Origin: Clostridia bacterium
Lineage (GTDB): Bacteria; Bacillota; Clostridia; Oscillospirales; CAG-272
Assembly: GCA_017508195.1 (NCBI GenBank)
Contig: JAFVZL010000054.1
Location: forward strand, 1-64,000
Direction of reading: 5' to 3'
Length of the DNA: 64,000 bases
Both the position numbers and the translations under genes were made by a program. A model generated the notes under the pieces. The model was not told where the DNA came from. It saw nothing but the letters and a program-made list of their open reading frames with translations, and ran no database searches. Position 1 is the stretch's first letter, and each line of letters starts with the position of its first letter. This document shows, piece after piece, positions 58,459-64,000 of this stretch.

Positions 58459-60726
58459 ATGTCTTATTTAGTAATTGTTGAGTCGCCTGCAAAGGCAAAT
58501 GCAATAAAAGGATATCTTGGACCAAACTATAAGGTTATAGCGTCCAAGGGTCACATCAGGGATCTGCCGAAAAGCAGTCTCGGTATAGATGTAGAGAACG
58601 GTTTCACACCTAAGTATATAAATATAAGAGGTAAGGGTGACGTTATCAAGGAGCTCCGCCGTGAAGCAAAAGCGGCTACGAAAATATTTCTTGCAACCGA
58701 CCCGGACCGCGAGGGAGAAGCGATTTCATGGCACCTTGCAGAGCAGCTCGGTATACCTGCCGGTACTCCCTGCAGAGTTACCTTCAATGAGATCACAAGA
58801 GGCGCAGTCAAGGAGGCAATAAAATCTCCTCGATGCATAAACGAGGATCTTGTAAACTCACAGCAGGCAAGAAGAATACTCGACAGATTAGTTGGATTTA
58901 GCCTGAGTGAGCTTCTTTGGAAAAGCATTAAAAGCGGTCTTTCGGGCGGCAGAGTCCAGTCCGTTGCTGCTCGTATAATAACCGAGCGAGAGGAAGAAAT
59001 ACGCGCATTCGTGCCCAGTGAATACTGGACCTTGGATATTACACTTTCAACCGGCTCGGGAGATGAAATACTCGCGAGATTCTACGGAGATAAGACGGGT
59101 AAGACAAAAATATCCTCGCAGTCAGAGGCAGATGAGATCGAAGCCGCAATCAAATCCGGATCCTTCAGGGTTACCTCCGTGAAAAACGCGGAAAAGCAGA
59201 AAATGCCAATGCCTCCATTCACGACATCGACTCTGCAGCAGGAAGCATCGCGCAGACTTGGCTTCCAGTCTCAGAAAACGATGAAGGTCGCCCAGGAGCT
59301 TTATGACGGCTTGAATATCGGACAGGAATACGGCGGCGTCCAGGGTCTTATCACCTATATGCGTACAGACTCACTCAGAATTTCTGACGTAGCTGCGGCC
59401 GAAGCAGAAAAATTTATTGAAGAGCATTACGGTGCGGAATGCTTACCCACCTCCAGAAGGGCATATAAGTCCGACCAGAACGCTCAGGATGCACACGAAG
59501 CTATCAGACCCGCGAGCATAAAGCTTACTCCCAAAAAGCTAAAGAAGCATCTTTCTGCAGATCAGTTCAAGCTATACAGACTTATCTGGGAGAGGTTTAT
59601 AGCAAGTCAGATGGCATCTGCCATACTTGATACAGTGGCTGTTGATATAGAAAACAGCGGTTACGTATTCAAGACAGGCGGATATGTTATCAAGTCTATG
59701 GGTTATCTCTCAATATATAACGATCAAAATACCGATGAAGAATCAGCAGACGGAGATAATCTTACCAAGCTTCCCGCGATCAAGCGCGGTGAAACACTCA
59801 GCACGTCAGAAATAACGAAGCAACAGCATTTCACCGAGCCTCCGGCAAGATATACCGAGGCATCGCTGATTAAATTTCTTGAGGAAAACGGCATAGGTCG
59901 TCCCTCTACCTACGCACCAACCATTTCTATAATAACTTCAAGAGAGTACGTCAAAAGAGACGGGAAGACTCTTGTAGCGACCTCACTAGGAGAGGTCATT
60001 ACCAACTATATGAAGAAGCATTTTCCCGACATCATTGACTATGAGTTCACCGCGGAAATGGAAGATAAGCTCGACTCTATTGAAAACAAAGAAAACACAA
60101 TCGAGGGTGTTCTTTCAGAATTCTACGAAAAGTTTTCAAAGGATCTGAAAGCAGCCGAGGATGCGATCCGCGATACAGGAAGGGTCAATGTACCTAGCGA
60201 AGAAAGCGGTGTTATCTGTGATAAATGCGGTGCTGTTATGGTTTACAAAAGCGGAAGATTCGGTAAGTTCCTTGCTTGCCCAAACTTCCCTAAATGTAAA
60301 AATACCAAAGCAATAGACGAAGAAGGAAATATAGTCGAGCAGACACCGATCAAACCGGAGCTTGCAGGCTTCAAGTGTGAGCTTTGCGGTGGTGAGATGA
60401 TAATCAGACGCGGAAAATTCGGTGATTTCTATGCTTGTGAGAATTATCCCGAATGTAGATTTACAAAGCAGAAAGTTATAGACACGGGAGTAAGTTGCCC
60501 AAAGTGCTCGGCTAAAATAGTCGGCAGACGAGGTAAGAGTAAATCTCTCTTCTACAGCTGTGAAAGATATCCTGATTGTGATTATTCATCCTGGGATCTT
60601 CCTCTCGTTGAAAAATGCCCTGATTGCGGCGATATACTGTATTACAGAAAGAGCAGAAAATCTGTTATTTGTAAAAATCCTATGTGCGACTACTCGCGCG
60701 AGGAAGAAATGACGGTACCTCAATAA
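58459..60726 (+). CDS. topA: DNA topoisomerase I
   Basis: Type IA enzyme that relaxes negative supercoils. The 755 residues contain the TOPRIM domain (VIVESPAKANAIKGYLG; FLATDPDREGEAISWHL), the active-site Tyr in GLITYMRTDSLRIS, and four C-terminal Cys4 ribbons (CDKCGAVMVY; CELCGGEMII; CPKCSAKIVG; CPDCGDILYY). The ATG at 58459 has no clear ribosome binding site: the upstream sequence holds a small hairpin GTGGC-gggt-GCCAC, so translation may depend on dprA or on that structure. The trmFO start overlaps its stop by 1 bp. Confidence 0.96.
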   Translation: MSYLVIVESPAKANAIKGYLGPNYKVIASKGHIRDLPKSSLGIDVENGFTPKYINIRGKGDVIKELRREAKAATKIFLATDPDREGEAISWHLAEQLGIPAGTPCRVTFNEITRGAVKEAIKSPRCINEDLVNSQQARRILDRLVGFSLSELLWKSIKSGLSGGRVQSVAARIITEREEEIRAFVPSEYWTLDITLSTGSGDEILARFYGDKTGKTKISSQSEADEIEAAIKSGSFRVTSVKNAEKQKMPMPPFTTSTLQQEASRRLGFQSQKTMKVAQELYDGLNIGQEYGGVQGLITYMRTDSLRISDVAAAEAEKFIEEHYGAECLPTSRRAYKSDQNAQDAHEAIRPASIKLTPKKLKKHLSADQFKLYRLIWERFIASQMASAILDTVAVDIENSGYVFKTGGYVIKSMGYLSIYNDQNTDEESADGDNLTKLPAIKRGETLSTSEITKQQHFTEPPARYTEASLIKFLEENGIGRPSTYAPTISIITSREYVKRDGKTLVATSLGEVITNYMKKHFPDIIDYEFTAEMEDKLDSIENKENTIEGVLSEFYEKFSKDLKAAEDAIRDTGRVNVPSEESGVICDKCGAVMVYKSGRFGKFLACPNFPKCKNTKAIDEEGNIVEQTPIKPELAGFKCELCGGEMIIRRGKFGDFYACENYPECRFTKQKVIDTGVSCPKCSAKIVGRRGKSKSLFYSCERYPDCDYSSWDLPLVEKCPDCGDILYYRKSRKSVICKNPMCDYSREEEMTVPQ

Positions 60727-62066
60727 TGTATGAAGCTAATATAACCGTCGTAGGTGCAGGCCTTGCCGGATGCGAGGCGGCTTGGCAGGCGGCAGAGCGC
60801 GGAGTAAAGGTTAATCTCTATGAAATGAAGCCCATAAAATACTCTCCCGCGCATCATAAGCCGGGATTCGCCGAGCTTGTTTGCTCAAACTCTTTAAGAT
60901 CGAATCAAACAAGCAATGCCGTTGGCTTACTTAAAGAGGAGCTTAAGCTGCTCGGATCACTGATAATGGAAGCAGCATATGCAACAGAGGTCCCGGCCGG
61001 AAGTGCACTTGCGGTTAACAGAGATGAATTCAGCGATTATATAACAACAAAGATTAAATCTCACCCTAATATTACCGTCATAAACGAAGAGGTGACTCGT
61101 ATTGACACCGATTCGATAACGGTAGTTGCATCGGGACCTCTCACATCAGAGGCTCTAGCGGATGCTATATCGGAGATAACCGGCGGAGGTGAGCTGCACT
61201 TCTTCGACGCGGCTGCGCCTATAATCGACTTTTCCTCTATCGATATGTCGCGTGCTTTCTTCGCTTCAAGATACGGCAAGGGTGATCCGACGGATTATCT
61301 TAACTGTCCTATGACGGAAGAAGAGTACGATAAGTTTTATAACGCTCTTATAGAGGCTGAGCTTGCACCACTTAAGGCTTTTGATAAGGAGCTGCAAGAG
61401 GATCTTACGGTATTTGAGGGCTGCATGCCGGTCGAGGTAATGGCGAAGCGTGGATATGATACATTGAGATTCGGTCCTATGAAGCCTGTGGGTCTGCCTG
61501 TGCCGACCACGGGAGAGGATGCCTTCGCAACGGTTCAGCTCAGACGTGAAAATAAAGAAGGAACGATGTACAACATCGTTGGTTTTCAGACTCACCTCAC
61601 ATTCGGAGAGCAAAAAAGAGTATTCGGTATGATTCCTGGACTTGAGCATGCAGATTTTCTACGTTACGGTGTTATGCACCGCAATACCTATCTGAATTCG
61701 CCGGGTCTTTTATCTCCGAGTTACAGTATGATAAAAAACGGCAAGATATTTTTCGCAGGTCAGATGACGGGTGTGGAAGGATACGTCGAATCATGCTCCT
61801 CAGGGTTTGTTGCCGGACTTAACGCAGCTATGCTTGCGTTGGGTAAAGATCCGGTAATATTCCCTCGTGATACAGAGATCGGTGCTCTTGCTCACTACGT
61901 CAGTGAAGGTGGTGTCAGTTCCTCCTTCCAGCCGATGAATGCTAATTTTGGTATAATAGCCCCCTTTGAAAAAAAGATTAAAGGAGGAAAGAGATATAGA
62001 AATGAGGCATATGCAGAGCGTTCGCTCGCACTTATATCTTCTTATCTCACCGACAATTTAATATGA
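60726..62066 (+). CDS. trmFO: Methylenetetrahydrofolate-tRNA (uracil-54-C5) methyltransferase
   Basis: Makes m5U54 in tRNAs using folate and FAD, the Gram-positive alternative to TrmA. The 446 residues begin MYEANITVVGAGLAGCEAAWQ (FAD loop GAGLAG at 10-15; the quotation is cut at 20) and contain the GidA-like signature SNSLRSNQTSNAVG and TGVEGYVESCSSGFVAG. The ATG at 60726 overlaps the topA stop by one base; the longer frame from 60684 lies inside topA. The stop overlaps plsX (ATGA). Confidence 0.95.
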   Translation: MYEANITVVGAGLAGCEAAWQAAERGVKVNLYEMKPIKYSPAHHKPGFAELVCSNSLRSNQTSNAVGLLKEELKLLGSLIMEAAYATEVPAGSALAVNRDEFSDYITTKIKSHPNITVINEEVTRIDTDSITVVASGPLTSEALADAISEITGGGELHFFDAAAPIIDFSSIDMSRAFFASRYGKGDPTDYLNCPMTEEEYDKFYNALIEAELAPLKAFDKELQEDLTVFEGCMPVEVMAKRGYDTLRFGPMKPVGLPVPTTGEDAFATVQLRRENKEGTMYNIVGFQTHLTFGEQKRVFGMIPGLEHADFLRYGVMHRNTYLNSPGLLSPSYSMIKNGKIFFAGQMTGVEGYVESCSSGFVAGLNAAMLALGKDPVIFPRDTEIGALAHYVSEGGVSSSFQPMNANFGIIAPFEKKIKGGKRYRNEAYAERSLALISSYLTDNLI

Positions 62067-63100
62067 GAATTCTCATTGATGCAATGAGTGGTGATAACGC
62101 GCCACTCGAAATCATAAAAGGCGTTGCACTTGCTAAAAAGGAGTATCCCGAACACACTTATATGCTCGTTGGAAACGAGAATGTTGTTTCGGATACTGCA
62201 ATAAAAAACGGGATCAATCTCTCGGGGATTGAAATAATTGATTCTGTATCTGTTATAACTATGGAGGACAACCCTCTTTGCGTTATCCGCTCGAAGAAGG
62301 ATTCCTCTATGTCTGTCGGACTGAAAGCTCTCGCTACAGGCGATGCAGATGCATTCGTGAGTGCCGGTAATACAGGTGCGCTGATAACGGGTGCAACTAT
62401 TATAGTAAAGAGAATCCCCGGCATAAACAGAGCTGCTATTGCCTCTGTTTTACCTCTTGGAAACCCTGTCCTTCTTATGGATTCGGGTGCCAACTTAACA
62501 GTTACCTCGGACAACATATGTCAATTCGCCTTTATGGGTGCAAAATATATGGAAAAGATATATAACATAGACCGTCCGAGAGTCGGCTTGCTTAATAACG
62601 GTACCGAATATAATAAAGGCAATCCTTTGCAGATCGAATCCTACCAGCTTCTATTGGATTCGGGGCTCGAATTTGTTGGTAACGTCGAAGGTAAGGCTGT
62701 TCCGTTTAATGTATGTGATGTTTTGGTAACAGATGGTTTTACCGGAAATATTTTTTTGAAAACGGTAGAAGGCATGGGCAAATTTATGCTTTCTATGCTT
62801 AAAGAGGTTCTTACAACAAACATTGTTACCAAGGTCTCTACTCTGACAATGGGCGAGAAGATACGCGAGCTAAAGCATAGGTTTGATGCCGGTGAACATG
62901 GCGGAGCGCCGCTTCTCGGCATTTCAAGACCCGTTATTAAGGCGCATGGATCATCTGATGCCAACGCAATCAAAAATGCTATCAGACAGACTATTCATTT
63001 TGTCGAAACAGGCATTAACGATGAAATAAAGGCGTTTGCTATGGATTATGATATAAAAAAGATTCTGGCAGATGCCGAAAAACTCTACACCGAGATATAA
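62063..63100 (+). CDS. plsX: Phosphate acyltransferase PlsX
   Basis: Converts acyl-ACP to acyl-phosphate for glycerolipid synthesis. The 345 residues start MRILIDAMSGDNAPLEIIKG and keep SAGNTGALITGATII and LMDSGANLTVTSDN-type blocks, full length for the family. In Bacillus the order is plsX-fabD-fabG-acpP-rnc; here fabD, fabG and acpP are missing between plsX and rnc. It overlaps trmFO by 4 bp. Confidence 0.95.
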   Translation: MRILIDAMSGDNAPLEIIKGVALAKKEYPEHTYMLVGNENVVSDTAIKNGINLSGIEIIDSVSVITMEDNPLCVIRSKKDSSMSVGLKALATGDADAFVSAGNTGALITGATIIVKRIPGINRAAIASVLPLGNPVLLMDSGANLTVTSDNICQFAFMGAKYMEKIYNIDRPRVGLLNNGTEYNKGNPLQIESYQLLLDSGLEFVGNVEGKAVPFNVCDVLVTDGFTGNIFLKTVEGMGKFMLSMLKEVLTTNIVTKVSTLTMGEKIRELKHRFDAGEHGGAPLLGISRPVIKAHGSSDANAIKNAIRQTIHFVETGINDEIKAFAMDYDIKKILADAEKLYTEI

Positions 63101-63117
63101 GCGAAAGGAGCATAAGC

Positions 63118-63834
63118 GTGGGAATCGGAAAAGAATTCTATGATCTGATGGATAAAATTTCATACCGATTCACCGACGTTTCGCACTTGGAATGTGCTCT
63201 TACACATTCTTCATACTCAAACGAGATGAAAAAGCGTGGATTCAGAGTGAATTCAAACGAATCGTATGAGTTTCTCGGTGATGCCGTTCTTGAGCTTATT
63301 ATTTCTGAAGATCTGTTTCTGCGATGTGTTGGCGAGGGAGAGGGCGCATTGACTAAATACAGACAAAGTCTTGTATGCGAGTCTACTCTTGCAAAAATAG
63401 CTGAGAATATTGATCTGGGAGCTTACTTAAACGTTGGATCAAGCGAAGAAAACACCGACGTCAGACGTCGTGCAAAGGTGCTTGCGGATTCCCTGGAGGC
63501 TCTTATTGCAGCTGTTTATCTCGATTCAACTAAACTAGGAGATACCTCTTCGGCTAAAACGGTTGTTCTTTCACTGTTTGACCATGAGATAGATGCTGTA
63601 ATAAAGCGTGGAAATACCGACTATAAGTCTATGCTGCTTCAGTTCGTTGAGAAGAATTCAGGCTCGGAATTAAGATTCGAATATAGGGAAAGCGGACCCG
63701 AGCATAAAAAGCAATTTCATGCTACGGCATATATTAACAACAACGTGGTTGGCGAAGGCGACGGAAGAACAAAAAGAGCTGCAGAAATGAGTGCTGCCAA
63801 AAGTGCTCTGATGCTTTTCGGAATTTCAGTGTAA
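63118..63834 (+). CDS. rnc: Ribonuclease III
   Basis: Cuts double-stranded RNA in rRNA precursors and regulatory duplexes. The 238 residues have the nuclease signature NESYEFLGDAVLELI with its metal-binding Glu/Asp, ADSLEALIAAVYLD, and a C-terminal dsRNA-binding domain (~160-235; YKSMLLQFVEKN; GRTKRAAEMSAAKSAL). The start is GTG at 63118 after AAAGGAG. It follows plsX by 17 bp. Confidence 0.95.
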   Translation: MGIGKEFYDLMDKISYRFTDVSHLECALTHSSYSNEMKKRGFRVNSNESYEFLGDAVLELIISEDLFLRCVGEGEGALTKYRQSLVCESTLAKIAENIDLGAYLNVGSSEENTDVRRRAKVLADSLEALIAAVYLDSTKLGDTSSAKTVVLSLFDHEIDAVIKRGNTDYKSMLLQFVEKNSGSELRFEYRESGPEHKKQFHATAYINNNVVGEGDGRTKRAAEMSAAKSALMLFGISV

Positions 63835-63836
63835 CT

Positions 63837-64000
63837 ATGGCAAAGCATGTAAATATCCCTATATTCATACCTCACCTCGGATGCCCGAACCAATGTGTAT
63901 TTTGTAATCAACGACATATATCCGGTGTAACGAATTTCGATCCGAACAGCGTTGTTGATATCATAGAAAACTCACTCAAAACTATTGATGCCGAGTGTGA
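63837..64000 (+). CDS. Elp3-like radical SAM protein, N-terminal part (3' end outside window)
   Basis: The first 54 codons of a gene starting ATG 2 bp after rnc: MAKHVNIPIFIPHLGCPNQC continues into a Cys-x3-Cys-x2-Cys cluster (CPNQCVFCNQR) typical of radical SAM proteins. The HLGCPNQCVFCNQRHISG pattern matches the Elp3-related family found between rnc and smc in many Clostridia. The ribosome binding site is weak, so translation is probably coupled to rnc. The function of this group is not established; the rest of the protein lies outside the window. Confidence 0.8.
   Translation, partial: MAKHVNIPIFIPHLGCPNQCVFCNQRHISGVTNFDPNSVVDIIENSLKTIDAEC

Overview
The window reads as a chromosome segment of a moderate-G+C, low-complexity-promoter Firmicute of the class Clostridia, probably an anaerobic gut or gut-like spore-former lineage. 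Reasons seen in the sequence: strong AGGAGG-type ribosome binding sites, many TTGACA-17-TATAAT promoters, U-tailed intrinsic terminators, and Bacillus/Clostridium gene orders (miaB-ricA-mutS-mutL; lon-engB; scpA-scpB-DUF2953-gerW-dacF-rluB; ecfA1-ecfA2-ecfT-truA; infC-rpmI-rplT; dprA-topA-trmFO; plsX-rnc). GerW, DacF, ScpAB, KtrAB and folate-type TrmFO all fit this. A species name cannot be given from the sequence alone.

Layout. 1-15.5 kb is an accessory, surface and sugar-related region: the end of an FAD oxidoreductase, a GH20 hexosaminidase, a membrane-anchored metallophosphoesterase, two lipoproteins (one a BspA-type leucine-rich-repeat protein), two AraC regulators each divergent from a likely target (an MFS carrier; a mannonate-oxidoreductase-like SDR), and a tandem pair of CNNM/CBS membrane proteins. 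15.5-24.9 kb is a plus-strand run dxs-miaB-ricA-mutS-mutL-tgt (isoprenoids, tRNA modification, mismatch repair). 25-33.6 kb is one ten-gene minus-strand run from lon to a small GNAT-like protein (proteolysis, GTPase, M50 protease, condensin partners, sporulation/cell wall, rRNA pseudouridylation). 33.8-41.3 kb carries ruvC, an rRNA-type methyltransferase, an ECF vitamin transporter energising module with truA, a class A PBP and a YgjP metallopeptidase. 41.3-48.7 kb holds a hairpin-repeat array, a Nudix hydrolase, gltX, an orphan histidine kinase, dinB, a YbjN protein, a P-loop kinase and an AEC transporter. 49.1-54.1 kb is a potassium island: KtrB, KtrA, a small membrane protein, and a KdpD-like kinase with its KdpE regulator but no KdpFABC pump. 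54.2-64 kb holds tRNA-Leu(UAG) with a decayed second copy, then infC-rpmI-rplT behind an attenuator, an RNA methyltransferase, dprA-topA-trmFO, plsX-rnc and the start of an Elp3-like radical SAM gene.

The most notable observation is a pair of homologous ~240-nt leader RNAs on the minus strand (5651-5889 and 13113-13369), each starting 7 nt after a sigma-A -10 box, folding into a long closing helix, a three-way junction with a nearly invariant G-rich core, and an intrinsic terminator with a UNCG tetraloop just before the gene. The stems differ between the copies by compensatory changes while the core is almost identical. Both precede lipoprotein genes that share a Cys/His-rich module. I know of no riboswitch or attenuator class that matches, so this is a candidate new cis-regulatory RNA. 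Other points of interest are an AUU start codon for infC, an array of variable mini-hairpins separated by GCGATAT, the rewired Ktr/KdpDE locus, and a decayed tRNA-Leu gene broken by palindromic inserts.
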